Positions 7,590 to 17,485 of a DNA stretch of 64,000 bases are shown here, in pieces. The position numbers and the translations under genes are program-made. The notes beneath the pieces are model-generated. The model did no database searches. It saw only the letters and a program-made list of their open reading frames with translations, and had not been told where the DNA came from. Position 1 is the stretch's first letter. Every line of letters begins with the position of its first letter. This stretch comes from Pseudomonas alloputida (GTDB lineage Bacteria; Pseudomonadota; Gammaproteobacteria; Pseudomonadales; Pseudomonadaceae), in assembly GCF_021283545.2 (NCBI RefSeq), contig NZ_CP128540.1:5426001-5490000 (forward strand), read 5' to 3'.

Positions 7590-8498
7590 TCAATCCATGA
7601 TGGTGCCAGGCCCCCCGCCTTCCAGCCTCCCCTGCCGCAACCACTGCAAGGCCACCGGCCACAGGCTTTCGCGAAACCGGTCATGGAAAAACGCGAAATG
7701 GCCAATTTCCTCGGCCGAGATATCCACAGGTGCAATGCGCAGGTGCTTTCGCTCGGCACCCTGTAGATAACCCAACAAACGCTCGGTCGCCGCCACGGTC
7801 CCGAAAGGATCGTCAGTCAGACTGATGGCCAACGTCGTCGCACGCACCTGGGCGAAAGGTAGCGCCGCCAACGCCCGCCCGCTGGGGCGGTGCTCATAAC
7901 GTGGGGTACGCGTGGTCCAGTCGTGCACCACGCCGGATGGCGTGTCTTCCAGCCACCCCAGGCGCTTGCCGGGAAAATAGCCGAATACCCGGGTCAGCAG
8001 CGGCATGACCACATGCCACTTGCCGAACAGCTGCCAGCGCTGGTTGGCCGCATAGTCGCGCCAGTAGGCGAACTGCGCGCCAACCATCACGACCCGACGG
8101 ATCTGGCCAGCCGATGGTGCCAGGCCTACTGCACAACCGCCGAAACTGTGCCCCACCACGTCCACCGGCTGACCTGGAAAATGCGCTGCCGCGTGCGCCA
8201 GCATGGCTTCGAAATCCAATCGGCCCCAGTCGCTCCAGGAGGCCTGGAAACCACGCAGCGAAGCCGGCCGGGATTCGCCGATGCCACGGTAGTCGTAGGT
8301 CAGCACATCGCAGCCGTGGGCGAACAGGTAGTCGGCAAAGCGGGCGTAATAGCGGCAGCGTACCGAAGTGGCAGCGTTGATGATCACCAGCGGGCGCTGG
8401 GGATCAGGTTGGGCGTGGCGCCAGCAGAAGCCGCCGAGGCTGTATCCGTCGGCCGCGGGGTGGCGAAATGGGGTAGCGGGTTGGATGAGGCTACTCAT
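7590..8498 (-). CDS. Serine alpha/beta hydrolase
   Basis: This 302-residue protein has a nucleophile elbow VVGHSFGGCAVG with serine and a likely catalytic histidine in EIGHFAFFHDRF. It also has the YDYRGIGES segment of the hydrolase fold and resembles the YheT/PhaC-like COG4757 hydrolases of unknown substrate. I start at the ATG at 8498 (MSSLIQPATPF) with AGGA 8 bases upstream. It converges with the folM operon, and a REP pair separates it from fabV. Confidence 0.85.
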   Translation of the reverse strand: MSSLIQPATPFRHPAADGYSLGGFCWRHAQPDPQRPLVIINAATSVRCRYYARFADYLFAHGCDVLTYDYRGIGESRPASLRGFQASWSDWGRLDFEAMLAHAAAHFPGQPVDVVGHSFGGCAVGLAPSAGQIRRVVMVGAQFAYWRDYAANQRWQLFGKWHVVMPLLTRVFGYFPGKRLGWLEDTPSGVVHDWTTRTPRYEHRPSGRALAALPFAQVRATTLAISLTDDPFGTVAATERLLGYLQGAERKHLRIAPVDISAEEIGHFAFFHDRFRESLWPVALQWLRQGRLEGGGPGTIMD

Positions 8499-8545
8499 GG
8501 CGCATGTCCTGTTGTTGTGCGCCAAAACTAGCAAAGATTTTGTAG

Positions 8546-8632
8546 CCTGTACTGGCCTCTTCGCGGGTGAACCCGCTCCTACAGGGGGAGAACCTGTGGG
8601 AGCGGGCTTGCCCGCGAAGAGGCCGGTACAGG
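8546..8632. repeat. REP palindrome pair
   Basis: Two inverted P. putida-type REP units (cores CGCGGGTGAACCCGCTCCTA and its near-reverse GGGAGCGGGCTTGCCCGCG) face each other. Outer arms CCTGTACTGGCCTCTTCGCG and its inverse flank them. It lies between the hydrolase start and the fabV stop. Confidence 0.9.
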
Positions 8633-8641
8633 CTTACCCGA

Positions 8642-9853
8642 TTACAGCTCGACGCAGTCGAACTTCACATCGGTGGCCACGTCTTTGTCGTAGTCAACGT
8701 CAGCGCGCTCGAAGCCGAACAGGTTGAGGAACTGCTTCTTGTAACCGGCGTAGTCAGTCAGCTCGAACAGGTTCTCGGTGGTCACCTGTGGCCACAGGGC
8801 CTTGCAGGCGTTTTGCACGTCGTCACGCAGTTCCCAGTCGTCCAGGCGCAGGCGCCCCTTCTCGTCGACCTCTGCCGGCGCACCGTCGGTGCGGTACATA
8901 CGGTCGCGGTACATGCGGTCGAGCTGGTCCTGGGTGCCTTCGTGAACACCTTTCTCCTGCATGATCTTGAAGACCATCGACAGGTACAGTGGCATCACCG
9001 GGATGGCCGAGCTGGCCTGGGTAACCACCGACTTGAGCACCGCCACATTGGCGCCGCCTTTCACTTCACCGGCCAGCTTCTGGTTCAGACGCAGGGCGGT
9101 TTCGTCCAGGTCCTGCTTGGCCTGGCCCAGTGCACCGTGCCAGTAGATCGGCCAGGTGATATCGCTGCCGATATAGCTGAAGGCCACGGTGCGAGCGCCT
9201 TCGGCCAGTACATTGGCGCCAGCCAGCGCATCGATCCACAGCTGCCAGTCCTGGCCACCCATGACGGTGACGGTATCGGCAATTTCCTGCTCGGTGGCCG
9301 GCTCGATGCTGGCCTCGATGATGGTGTCCTTGTTGGTGTCGATGGCGGTCGACTTGTATGGCTGGCCGATCGGCTTGAGTGCCGAGCGAATCACTTCACC
9401 GGTCTGCGGCAGCTTGCGCACGGGCGAAGCCAGCGAGTAGATGACCAGGTCGACCTTGCCACCCATTTCGTTCTTGATCAGCTCGATGACCTTGGCGCGA
9501 GCTTCGTCGGAGAAGGCGTCACCGTTGATCGACTTGCTGTACAGGCCCTCGGCCTTGGCGAACTTGTCGAAGGCTGCAGCGTTGTACCAGCCAGCAGTGC
9601 CGGCCTTGGTCTCGGTGCCTGGTTTTTCGAAGAACACGCCCAGGGTGTCGGCCTTGAAGCCGAAGGCCGCCGTGATGCGGGCAGCCAGGCCGTAGCCGCT
9701 GGAAGCACCGATGACCAGGACCTTCTTCGGGCCATCCTCGCGTACGCCCAGCTTGCGGGTGGCTTCGATCTGGTCACGGACGTTGAGCTCGCAGCCCTTC
9801 GGGTGAGTCGTGGTGCAGATGAAACCGCGAACCTTAGGATGAATGATGGCCAA
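8642..9853 (-). CDS. fabV: Trans-2-enoyl-[ACP] reductase FabV
   Basis: FabV performs the NADH-dependent last step of fatty-acid elongation and is insensitive to triclosan. The 403-residue length fits FabV and the unrelated FabI is much shorter. The nucleotide-binding glycine motif is [11 protein letters not shown], and the catalytic Tyr-x8-Lys is in [10 protein letters not shown]. The start is a TTG at 9853 giving [11 protein letters not shown], the conserved family N-terminus, with GAGGT 7 bases upstream. It is transcribed divergently from a thiolase gene; a good promoter lies at 9949-9976. Confidence 0.95.
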   Translation of the reverse strand: MAIIHPKVRGFICTTTHPKGCELNVRDQIEATRKLGVREDGPKKVLVIGASSGYGLAARITAAFGFKADTLGVFFEKPGTETKAGTAGWYNAAAFDKFAKAEGLYSKSINGDAFSDEARAKVIELIKNEMGGKVDLVIYSLASPVRKLPQTGEVIRSALKPIGQPYKSTAIDTNKDTIIEASIEPATEQEIADTVTVMGGQDWQLWIDALAGANVLAEGARTVAFSYIGSDITWPIYWHGALGQAKQDLDETALRLNQKLAGEVKGGANVAVLKSVVTQASSAIPVMPLYLSMVFKIMQEKGVHEGTQDQLDRMYRDRMYRTDGAPAEVDEKGRLRLDDWELRDDVQNACKALWPQVTTENLFELTDYAGYKKQFLNLFGFERADVDYDKDVATDVKFDCVEL

Positions 9854-10155
9854 TGTCTGTACCTCGTCAGGTTTATGCCAGGAAAGCGCCGCTTGGGGCG
9901 ATTCCGATTGATCAGAGGGTGAGACTACCCCCGCAGGTTATCCGACACATATTACGGGGTGATCAGAGGGATGCAAAACCAGAGTTCTTCTGTGCAGGGA
10001 AGGACATGGCTGCTTGAAATCCAGATTGGCGGGTTAGAACGCCGGGCACCCATTGATTTGCTTTTCACATCAATCCGAAAGAAAAACAAACTTAACAAAT
10101 AAGCCAAACCCGCCGATGCTGGCGGCACTACGCCCATTGCACGGAGAACAACAAC
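9854..10155. promoter_or_regulatory. Divergent regulatory gap between fabV and the thiolase gene
   Basis: This 302-base gap holds no gene. On the minus strand TTGCAT (9976-9971) and TAATAT (9954-9949), 16 bases apart, form a convincing fabV promoter, giving a leader of about 90 bases. On the plus strand an A-rich segment at 10078-10112 precedes the thiolase, but I see no clear promoter there. Confidence 0.6.
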
Positions 10156-11334
10156 ATGAACGACGTGGTGATCGTCGCCGCAACCCGTACCGCCATCGGC
10201 AGCTTCCAGGGCGCCTTGGCCACAGTGCCTGCGGTTGACCTCGGCGCCGCCGTGATCAAGCAACTGCTGAAACAAACCGGGCTGGACCCGGCGCAGGTCG
10301 ACGAAGTCATCCTCGGCCAAGTGCTCACTGCCGGTGCCGGTCAGAACCCGGCACGCCAGGCAGCGATCAAGGCTGGCCTACCCTTCAGCGTACCGGCCCT
10401 GACCCTGAACAAGATCTGCGGCTCGGGCCTCAAGGCCCTGCACCTTGCCGCCCAGGCGATCCGCTGTGGCGATGCCGAGGTGGTGATTGCCGGTGGCCAG
10501 GAGAACATGAGCCTTGCCCCCTACGTGATGCCCTCGGCCCGCACCGGCCAGCGCATGGGCCATGGCCAACTGATCGATAGCATGATCACGGACGGCCTGT
10601 GGGATGCCTTCAATGACTACCACATGGGCATCACTGCCGAAAACCTGGTGGACAAGTACGGCCTCAGCCGTGAGCAGCAGGATGCCTTTGCTGCCGAATC
10701 GCAGCGCAAGGCAGTGGCAGCGATCGAGGCCGGCCGTTTCGACGCTGAAATCACCCCCATCGTGCTGCCGCAGAAAAAGGGCGAGCCCAAGGTTTTTGCC
10801 CGTGACGAGCAACCACGCCCGGACACCACCGCCGAGTCCCTGGCCAAACTGCGCCCGGCCTTCAAGAAGGACGGCAGCGTCACCGCAGGCAATGCCTCCA
10901 GCCTGAACGACGGCGCCGCCGCCGTGCTTTTGATGAGCGCAGCGAAGGCCGAGGCGTTGGGCCTGCCGGTGCTGGCGAAGATCGCCGCCTACGCCAGTGC
11001 CGGGGTAGACCCCGCGATCATGGGCATTGGTCCGGTTTCGGCGACCCAGCGTTGCCTGGACAAGGCCGGTTGGCAACTGGCCGAACTGGACCTGATCGAA
11101 GCCAACGAAGCCTTTGCCGCCCAGGCGCTGGCCGTGGGCAATGCGCTGGCATGGGATGCCGCGCGGGTTAACGTCAATGGAGGAGCGATTGCCCTGGGCC
11201 ACCCGATTGGTGCTTCCGGGTGCAGGGTGCTGGTGACCCTGTTGCACGAGATGATCAAACGGGATGTCAAGAAAGGCCTGGCGACCTTGTGCATTGGTGG
11301 TGGACAAGGGGTGGCGCTGGCCATCGAGCGCTGA
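10156..11334 (+). CDS. Acetyl-CoA C-acetyltransferase (thiolase)
   Basis: The 392-residue enzyme is a biosynthetic/degradative thiolase that joins or cleaves acetoacetyl-CoA. It has the acyl-enzyme cysteine in [11 protein letters not shown] (near residue 88), the histidine in [15 protein letters not shown] (near residue 348) and the second cysteine in [10 protein letters not shown]. All catalytic residues are present. Sequence alone does not separate an AtoB role from a PhaA role. It stands alone with a REP pair behind it. Confidence 0.93.
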   Translation: MNDVVIVAATRTAIGSFQGALATVPAVDLGAAVIKQLLKQTGLDPAQVDEVILGQVLTAGAGQNPARQAAIKAGLPFSVPALTLNKICGSGLKALHLAAQAIRCGDAEVVIAGGQENMSLAPYVMPSARTGQRMGHGQLIDSMITDGLWDAFNDYHMGITAENLVDKYGLSREQQDAFAAESQRKAVAAIEAGRFDAEITPIVLPQKKGEPKVFARDEQPRPDTTAESLAKLRPAFKKDGSVTAGNASSLNDGAAAVLLMSAAKAEALGLPVLAKIAAYASAGVDPAIMGIGPVSATQRCLDKAGWQLAELDLIEANEAFAAQALAVGNALAWDAARVNVNGGAIALGHPIGASGCRVLVTLLHEMIKRDVKKGLATLCIGGGQGVALAIER

Positions 11335-11345
11335 TTGATTCAAGC

Positions 11346-11462
11346 AGGCCCGGCCTCTTCGCGGGTGAACCCGCTCCTACGCTGATCTGTGGCGGACACA
11401 CATCGGTGATTGGGCGCACGCCGTCGTAGGAGCGGGTTTACCCGCGAAAGGGCCGGCACAGG
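11346..11462. repeat. REP palindrome pair
   Basis: Two inverted REP units (GCGGGTGAACCCGCTCCTAC and TAGGAGCGGGTTTACCCGCG) with outer GGCC-rich arms lie between the convergent thiolase and MetE-like genes. Confidence 0.88.
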
Positions 11463-11472
11463 CAGCAACCGT

Positions 11473-12297
11473 TCAAGCCGCGACTCGGTCCTGCTCCAGC
11501 GACGCGGCCAGCACCGCCACTTCCTGGCACTTCTGCACGGCCAGTTCCACTGGAATCTCCAGCAACGAACAAGCCGGCGCCAACCACAGCCGCTCACCCA
11601 GGCGTTCATGGGCTTCGTGCAGCAGCCCCAGGGTCTTGCCCAAATCACAAGGCGAGGCGTTGCGACCGTCGACCAGGCCCAGCGACAGTACCTTGTAGGC
11701 CGGCAGGCGATCGAGAATGGTCTGGTACTGCTCGGGCGCCTGAACCAGATCGACGTGCAGGCCATCAACCGGCAGGTTGGCGGCCAGGCCGAGGTTGCCT
11801 TCCAGGCCACCGAAGTACGTGGCGATCAGCTTCTTCAACGGTGCGCGTTGAAGGATGTTGTAGACGCGTTCATAGGCGTTTTTCCAGTCCTGGGGCAGCG
11901 CCTGGGCGAGGATGGGTTCATCGATCTGCACCCATTCAACGCCCAGGGCGGCCAGGCGGTTGAGGAGCTGGTCATACACAGGCAGCAGGCGGTCAAGCAG
12001 CTCCAGCTTGTCGAAGTCACCGCCCAGGGTCTGGCCCTGCCACAGGTAGGTCAAAGGGCCGATCACTACCGGCTTCACTGCATGACCCAGAGCCTTGGCG
12101 TGCTCCACTTCTTCGAACAGTGGTTCCCAGTTCAGAACGAACGGCTGATCGCCTGCGCTAAGCACGTGGCTGTCCCAGGCGAAGTCGCCGACCGGCAGCA
12201 GCTCGATGCCAGCGTCTTTCTGCACCTGCCAGTGGCGGGCACGCAGCTCGCGGTCACGGCCGATGTGTGGAAAGCCCAGGTTATGTGCCAGTGCCAT
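11473..12297 (-). CDS. Internally deleted MetE N-terminal-domain protein
   Basis: The 274 residues match only the N-terminal domain of cobalamin-independent methionine synthase (full enzyme about 760 residues). Conserved pieces include ALAHNLGFPHIGRDRE, LLPVGDFAW, VKPVVIGPLTYLW, EWVQIDEPIL, TYFGGLEGNLGLAANLPVDG and WLAPACSLL. Compared with E. coli MetE, segments of roughly 25, 90 and 15 residues are missing in frame, and the whole zinc- and homocysteine-binding C-terminal domain is absent. The frame is intact, so this looks like a maintained reduced protein rather than decay. I start at the ATG at 12297 (MALAHNL). It is divergent from a MetF-type gene. Confidence 0.82.
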   Translation of the reverse strand: MALAHNLGFPHIGRDRELRARHWQVQKDAGIELLPVGDFAWDSHVLSAGDQPFVLNWEPLFEEVEHAKALGHAVKPVVIGPLTYLWQGQTLGGDFDKLELLDRLLPVYDQLLNRLAALGVEWVQIDEPILAQALPQDWKNAYERVYNILQRAPLKKLIATYFGGLEGNLGLAANLPVDGLHVDLVQAPEQYQTILDRLPAYKVLSLGLVDGRNASPCDLGKTLGLLHEAHERLGERLWLAPACSLLEIPVELAVQKCQEVAVLAASLEQDRVAA

Positions 12298-12354
12298 GTC
12301 TTGTCCCTTCAGCATGCTTGAATGAATGAGGGGATTCTCCGGCTGGCGGAGTAT

Positions 12355-12367
12355 TGAGACAAACTCA
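12355..12367. promoter_or_regulatory. Possible MetR-type operator
   Basis: TGAGACAAACTCA is a TGAG-N5-CTCA palindrome resembling the MetR consensus TGAA-N5-TTCA. It lies between the MetE-like and MetF-like genes, where a methionine regulator would be expected. One mismatch per arm keeps confidence low. Confidence 0.35.
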
Positions 12368-12524
12368 TTAAATTTGAGATGAACCCAAGAAATCTTCATG
12401 ATCATGCTGTCATGGTCTTCGCGCCCCATGTCTCATTCAGATCACCACCTTGCGCATCCGGACATGACCCGGCTCGCCTTCTGCCGCACAATGCCACCCT
12501 GACCACACCAGGTGCCCGGCCAAT

Positions 12525-14012
12525 ATGAGCCTGCTGAAAACCGCCCTGCGCGAACAGAACTTCGTCTGCGTAATGGAGTTCGTCCCCAAGCCTTCCGCAG
12601 AACGCTTTGCCGCCATGGAAGCGATCCTGGCCCGTGCGCACCTGTGCGGCTGGCCCATGACCGTGGCCATCGGTGATCGTGTCGGCAGCCCGCTGGACAT
12701 GTCACCGCTGGACGCCCTCGCCTCGTTCAGCAACCCGGTGCCTGCCCTGCCGCATTTTTCAGGCAAGGATCGCGAACGCCACCACCTGCTCGCCCAACTG
12801 CAGCGCATGGACGCCGCCGGCCTCGACCAGCTGTTACTGCTGACTGGCGACCGCCTGCCCGGCCATGAACCTGGCCAGCGCCCGGTGCGTTATCTGGAAT
12901 CGGTCGCCGCCCTGCAGGTTGCCCGCCAGGCCTGCCCGCACTGGCTGCTGGGTGCGGCGCTGAACCCGTTCAAGTACCACGAGGAAGAAGGCGGCGCCCA
13001 GTACTTCAAGGCCGAGAAAAAGCTGGCAGCGGGGGCTGACTTCCTCACCTTGCAGCTGGGCTTCGATGCCGCCAAGCATCAGGAAGCCATACACTGGATG
13101 CGCCGTCAGGCCTCACCCAAGCCCATGCTGGCCTGCCTCATGAGCCTCACCCACGGGCGCGCGACGATGCTCGACCACGTGGCCGGCGTGACTGTCACGC
13201 CATCCATGCGCGACATGCTCGAAGCGGAGACGGCGCAGTCCAAGGCCTTTGCCCAGGCGCGCAGTGTTGACCGCCTGGCCTTGCAGATTATCGGTACAAA
13301 GCTGATGGGCTACGCCGGTGTGCACCTGTCAGGGGTTCACACGCTCGAACAGCTGCTGGCCCTGGAGACCCGTATCGAGTACTGGCAAACCCAGGTTCAG
13401 TCCCTGGAGCAATGGGCACCGGCCTGGCACGCCAGCTGGCAGATGCCTGGCCTGCCGGCGGTGACCTTCCATCCGCCACAGGCTGGCTGGCGCCTGGACG
13501 AGTCACGGGTCGATGCCTCATTCAAGGAAAAAGCCCGCTATCACCTGATGCATGGCATGCACGCACTGCTGTTCAGCCGGCGCAACAGCCTGAGCAAGGC
13601 CTTCGGCTGGGCGGTGCGCCAGCCTCTGTGGGGTACACGCGTCGGCGCACACGTGCTGCACACGCTGGAGCGCAGTGTGAAGCGCCCGCTGGTGGGTTGC
13701 GACACCTGCGGCCGTTGCCGCCTGGAAGACACCTTGTATATCTGCCCGGAAACCTGCCCTAAAGGCCTGGCCAATGGCCCTTGCGGCGGAACCGCCCTGA
13801 ACCGCTGCGAGTTCGGCGACCGCGAGTGCATCCACAGCGTCAAGTACCGCACCGCCAAAGCCGTGCGGCAAACCGCTGTGCTGACCGAGCGCCTGATCCC
13901 GTGCATCGAGGTCGAAACCCGCCACCGCAGCTCATGGCCGCAGTGGTTCGCGGGGCAGGCACCGCAGCGGCTCAGCCCGCAGCCATTGCCTCGAAGCCAG
14001 CCCGAATCGTAG
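12525..14012 (+). CDS. Methylenetetrahydrofolate reductase fused to a cysteine-rich MetV-like tail
   Basis: The 495-residue protein has an N-terminal MetF-type barrel (VCVMEFVPKPSAERF, LLLLTGDRLPG, LGAALNPFKYHEEEGG, FLTLQLGFD). From about residue 390 a tail has eight cysteines: CDTCGRC, YICPETC, GPCGG, NRC and REC. Such a tail is found in MetV-like and MTHFR C-terminal-domain proteins and should bind zinc or an iron-sulfur cluster. Ordinary MetF is about 290 residues without it. The enzyme likely reduces methylene-THF to methyl-THF. It is divergent from the MetE-like gene. The 3' end overlaps the convergent GTPase by 41 bases. Confidence 0.88.
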   Translation: MSLLKTALREQNFVCVMEFVPKPSAERFAAMEAILARAHLCGWPMTVAIGDRVGSPLDMSPLDALASFSNPVPALPHFSGKDRERHHLLAQLQRMDAAGLDQLLLLTGDRLPGHEPGQRPVRYLESVAALQVARQACPHWLLGAALNPFKYHEEEGGAQYFKAEKKLAAGADFLTLQLGFDAAKHQEAIHWMRRQASPKPMLACLMSLTHGRATMLDHVAGVTVTPSMRDMLEAETAQSKAFAQARSVDRLALQIIGTKLMGYAGVHLSGVHTLEQLLALETRIEYWQTQVQSLEQWAPAWHASWQMPGLPAVTFHPPQAGWRLDESRVDASFKEKARYHLMHGMHALLFSRRNSLSKAFGWAVRQPLWGTRVGAHVLHTLERSVKRPLVGCDTCGRCRLEDTLYICPETCPKGLANGPCGGTALNRCEFGDRECIHSVKYRTAKAVRQTAVLTERLIPCIEVETRHRSSWPQWFAGQAPQRLSPQPLPRSQPES

Positions 14013-14949
14013 CCTCGGGCAGTTCATCGGCAATGAACACCATCACGCTCTCGCGCGCTTCGCCTGCGGCCCACTCGGCGTCCCAGTCGAAGCCATAAAG
14101 CTTGAGCACGCCCTGAAACACCAGCTTGCGCTCCTCGCCGGCAATGTTCAGCACGCCCTTGTAGCGCAGCAGCTGTTTGCCGTGAGTTTCCAGCAGCTCG
14201 TTCATGAAGCTGCTGAGGCGGTCGATATCCAGCGGGGCTTCGGTACGCAGCACCATCGTGGAAATGCGGTCCGGGGTGGCAGGCTTGAGCACCGGTCGCA
14301 ACATCGGTTTCAGGTTCACCCCAAGGTCAGGGTTGAGGTTGAAACCTCGCACATCCAGTAACTCAGCCAGGTCGATGCAGCCGTGTTCGACCACACGGAT
14401 CGCAGCCCTGCTATTGATGCGGGCCAGGCGTTCGCGCAGGGCTTCAACCGCAGCCGGCTCGACCAGGTCGGTCTTGCTCAGCAGCAGACGATCGGCAAAG
14501 CCGACCTGCGCCTGAGCGATGGTCTGGGTCAGGTGCAGTTCGGCATGCGCGGCATCGACAAGGGTGATGATGCCGTCGAGGATGTAGCGCTCACGCAGCT
14601 CTTCGTCGATGAAGAACGTTTGCGCGACCGGCGCCGGGTCGGCCAGGCCGGTGCATTCGATCACCAGGCGATCGAAGGCGATTTCCCCGGCATCCAGGCG
14701 TTCAAGCAGCAGGTACAGCGCGCGAGTCAGGTCGCCATGGATGCTGCAGCATACACAACCGTTGGCCAAGGTCATGACCTGCACCGGCTGTTCCCCCAGC
14801 AGTTGGCTGTCGATGCCGGCCTCGCTGAATTCGTTTTCGATCACGGCGAGCTTCAGGCCATGCTCGGCCTTGAGCATGTACTTGAGCAAGGTGGTCTTGC
14901 CGGCACCGAGGAAGCCTGTGAGGACGGTTACGGGAATGGGCATCTGCAC
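13972..14949 (-). CDS. yjiA: COG0523 (CobW/YjiA) metal-chaperone GTPase
   Basis: This 325-residue GTPase has the P-loop TGFLGAGKTTLL, the family metal motif GCVCCS (CxCC), the ECTGLADP switch region and SKTDLVEP as the guanine-specificity motif. COG0523 proteins deliver metals to client enzymes. The start is the GTG at 14949 with AGGAG 8 bases upstream. It follows ybdD and cstA on the same strand, the usual cstA-yjiX-yjiA order, so it is probably the last gene of that operon. Confidence 0.9.
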   Translation of the reverse strand: MQMPIPVTVLTGFLGAGKTTLLKYMLKAEHGLKLAVIENEFSEAGIDSQLLGEQPVQVMTLANGCVCCSIHGDLTRALYLLLERLDAGEIAFDRLVIECTGLADPAPVAQTFFIDEELRERYILDGIITLVDAAHAELHLTQTIAQAQVGFADRLLLSKTDLVEPAAVEALRERLARINSRAAIRVVEHGCIDLAELLDVRGFNLNPDLGVNLKPMLRPVLKPATPDRISTMVLRTEAPLDIDRLSSFMNELLETHGKQLLRYKGVLNIAGEERKLVFQGVLKLYGFDWDAEWAAGEARESVMVFIADELPEATIRAGFEAMAAG

Positions 14950-14976
14950 GCAAAATACTCCTGAATCTGAAAATGA

Positions 14977-15007
14977 CTGTGGGAGCCGGTTACCCAGGCT
15001 CCCACAG
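14977..15007. terminator. Hairpin within the cstA-ybdD-yjiA operon
   Basis: CTGTGGGAGCC and GGCTCCCACAG form a perfect 11-bp stem with a 9-base loop between ybdD and yjiA. No T-run follows. It may reduce read-through into yjiA or protect the upstream mRNA end. Confidence 0.5.
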
Positions 15008-15026
15008 GTTTACACGAACCGCAGGC

Positions 15027-15224
15027 TCAACAGCACTTGGGCCCGGACTTGCCACCGTAACGTGCTTCCTGACGTTCGCGGAAGAATGCCTCGTAGCTCA
15101 TCACCGGCTTGTCCGGATGCGTTTTCTGCATGTGTTCGACATAGTTGTCGTAGTCGGGCATGCCGACCATCAGGCGGGCTGCCTGCCCCAGGTATTTGCC
15201 CAGTCGACCCAAGTCGTTGAACAT
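15027..15224 (-). CDS. YbdD/YjiX family small protein
   Basis: This 65-residue protein has the family features [18 protein letters not shown] and a C-terminal Cys-Cys pair (GPKCC). YbdD/YjiX proteins are almost always encoded next to CstA-type pyruvate or peptide transporters and are thought to act with them. Here the gene starts 17 bases after cstA ends. Confidence 0.92.
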   Translation of the reverse strand: MFNDLGRLGKYLGQAARLMVGMPDYDNYVEHMQKTHPDKPVMSYEAFFRERQEARYGGKSGPKCC

Positions 15225-15241
15225 GATTGCAGTCCTCTCGA

Positions 15242-17308
15242 TTACGCGTCAGGCAACGCCTGGAACGGGGTTTCCTTGTCGCTGCGTTCTTTGCGGCCCA
15301 AGGCGGCGTAGCCGACCTTGATGGCGAAGAACAGGATGCTGAAGACCACCAGCAGGAACAAGATCGTCAGGCCCGCGTTGGTGTAGGCGTTGAAGATCAC
15401 GTGCTGCATCTGCCCGATGTCCTTGGCCGGGGCCAGTACCTGGCCGGCGTCCAGCGCAGTGCTGTACTTCTTGGCCAAGGCCAGGAAGCCGACAGCCGGG
15501 TTGGGGTCGAACAGCTTGATCAGGCCTGCAGCCGTGGTGCAGATCAGCAGCCATACGGCCGGCAGCAGGGTGACCCAGATGTAGCGCTGACGCTTCATCT
15601 TGATCAGCACCACAGTACCGAGCATCAAGGCGATACCGGCCAGCATCTGGTTGGAGATACCAAACAGCGGCCACAGGGTGTTGATGCCACCCAGCGGGTC
15701 GATGACGCCCTGGTACAGCAGATAGCCCCAGAGCGCCACGCAGCCAGCAGTGGCAAGCAGGTTTGCCCCCCACGATTCGGTGCGTTTGAGCGCAGGCACG
15801 AAGCTGCCCAGCAGGTCCTGCAGCATGAAGCGCCCGGCACGGGTACCAGCGTCTACCGCCGTGAGAATGAACAGCGCCTCGAACAGGATCGCGAAGTGGT
15901 ACCAGAAGGCCATGGTGTTTTCACCTGGCAACACCTGGTGCAGGATCTGCGCGATACCGACCGCCAGGGTTGGCGCACCGCCGGCACGGGCCAGGATGGT
16001 GTGCTCGCCGATGTCACGGGCAACGGCTTCGAGCTGCTCGGGTGTAATCAGGAAGCCCCAACTGCTGACAGTCTGCGCCACCGACGCGACATCGGTACCG
16101 ACCACTGCCGCCGGGCTGTTCATGGCGAAGTACACGCCCGGTTCGATCACCGAGGCCGCAACCATGGCCATGATGGCGACGAACGATTCCATCAGCATGC
16201 CGCCGTAGCCGATATAGCGGGCGTTGGTTTCGTTATCCAGCAGCTTGGGGGTGGTCCCCGAGGAAATCAGCGCGTGGAAGCCGGACACCGCACCACAGGC
16301 AATGGTGATGAACAGGAACGGGAACAGGGTACCCTTCCACACCGGGCCCGTACCGTCGGTGAACTGGGTCAGCGCCGGCATTTTCAGCTCAGGTGCGATG
16401 ATCAGGATACCGATGGCCAGGCCAAGGATCGTGCCGATCTTGAGGAAGGTCGACAGGTAGTCACGCGGCGCCAGCACCAGCCACACTGGCAGCACGGCGG
16501 CGACAAAACCGTAGCCCACCAGCATCCAGGTGATCTGCACGCCGGTGAACGTGAACGCCGGGCCCCACACCGGGTCCGCAGCGATCACGCCGCCCAGCCA
16601 GATCGAGGCCAGCAGCAGTACCACACCAACGACCGAGATTTCGCCAATACGGCCCGGACGGATGTAGCGCATGTAGATGCCCATGAACATCGCGATCGGG
16701 ATGGTCGCCATCACCGTGAACATGCCCCATGGGCTTTCGGCCAGGGCCTTGACCACGATCAACGCCAGCACCGCGAGGATGATGATCATGATCAGGAAAC
16801 AGCCGAACAGGGCGATGGTGCCCGGGATTCTGCCCATTTCCTCGCGCACCATGTCGCCCAGCGAGCGCCCGTTGCGGCGGGTAGACAGGAACAGGACCAT
16901 GAAGTCCTGCACCGCACCGGCCAGCACCACGCCGGCGATCAGCCAGAGCGTGCCGGGCAGGTAGCCCATTTGCGCGGCGAGTACCGGCCCGACCAAGGGG
17001 CCTGCGCCGGCGATGGCAGCGAAGTGGTGACCGAAAAGAATGTGTTTGTTGGTCGGGACGTAGTCCAGGCCGTCGTTGTTGAGCACCGCCGGGGTGGCAC
17101 GGCGCGGGTCGAGTTGCATCACCTTGGTGGCGATGAACAGGCTGTAGTAACGATAGGCGACCAGGTAGATGGCCACTGCCGCGACCACGATCCACAAGGC
17201 GTTGATCGCCTCGCCGCGACGCAGGGCAACCACACCCAGTGCGCAGGCGCCTATGACTGCCAGCGCCAGCCACGGAATATGGCGTAGCAGGCTATTATTG
17301 TTGTTCAT
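15242..17308 (-). CDS. cstA: CstA family pyruvate/peptide transporter
   Basis: The 688-residue integral membrane protein has many helices and the CstA-family segments [31 protein letters not shown] and [18 protein letters not shown]. Family members CstA and BtsT import pyruvate, and CstA was first linked to peptide use under carbon starvation. I start at the ATG at 17308 ([13 protein letters not shown]). It leads the operon cstA-ybdD-yjiA. Pyruvate is the likeliest substrate by homology; this was not shown here. Confidence 0.93.
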   Translation of the reverse strand: MNNNNSLLRHIPWLALAVIGACALGVVALRRGEAINALWIVVAAVAIYLVAYRYYSLFIATKVMQLDPRRATPAVLNNDGLDYVPTNKHILFGHHFAAIAGAGPLVGPVLAAQMGYLPGTLWLIAGVVLAGAVQDFMVLFLSTRRNGRSLGDMVREEMGRIPGTIALFGCFLIMIIILAVLALIVVKALAESPWGMFTVMATIPIAMFMGIYMRYIRPGRIGEISVVGVVLLLASIWLGGVIAADPVWGPAFTFTGVQITWMLVGYGFVAAVLPVWLVLAPRDYLSTFLKIGTILGLAIGILIIAPELKMPALTQFTDGTGPVWKGTLFPFLFITIACGAVSGFHALISSGTTPKLLDNETNARYIGYGGMLMESFVAIMAMVAASVIEPGVYFAMNSPAAVVGTDVASVAQTVSSWGFLITPEQLEAVARDIGEHTILARAGGAPTLAVGIAQILHQVLPGENTMAFWYHFAILFEALFILTAVDAGTRAGRFMLQDLLGSFVPALKRTESWGANLLATAGCVALWGYLLYQGVIDPLGGINTLWPLFGISNQMLAGIALMLGTVVLIKMKRQRYIWVTLLPAVWLLICTTAAGLIKLFDPNPAVGFLALAKKYSTALDAGQVLAPAKDIGQMQHVIFNAYTNAGLTILFLLVVFSILFFAIKVGYAALGRKERSDKETPFQALPDA

Positions 17309-17485
17309 GGTTAGCTTCCAGCTGGTGGATTGGAAAGACCGCCCACCGAGTCTAGGGCCAGTCAAGCGGCATTGCCACACTTGCTTCGTTCTAGAGCCTC
17401 TGCGGCCAGATTGCAGTACCTGATGCACATGCAACTCTAACTATAGTCAGGATGACACCTGATGACCTATTCGAGGATCCATGCC

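Noticed and set aside
8546..8632. Repeated palindromes as a possible CRISPR array
   Set aside because: Units are inverted pairs scattered singly between genes, not direct repeats with regular spacers; they are REP elements.
15227..17287. 686-residue open frame opposite cstA
   Set aside because: It is antisense to a clear transporter, has low-complexity His/Gln/Arg-rich composition, and has no family features. Long antisense frames are common in GC-rich coding DNA.
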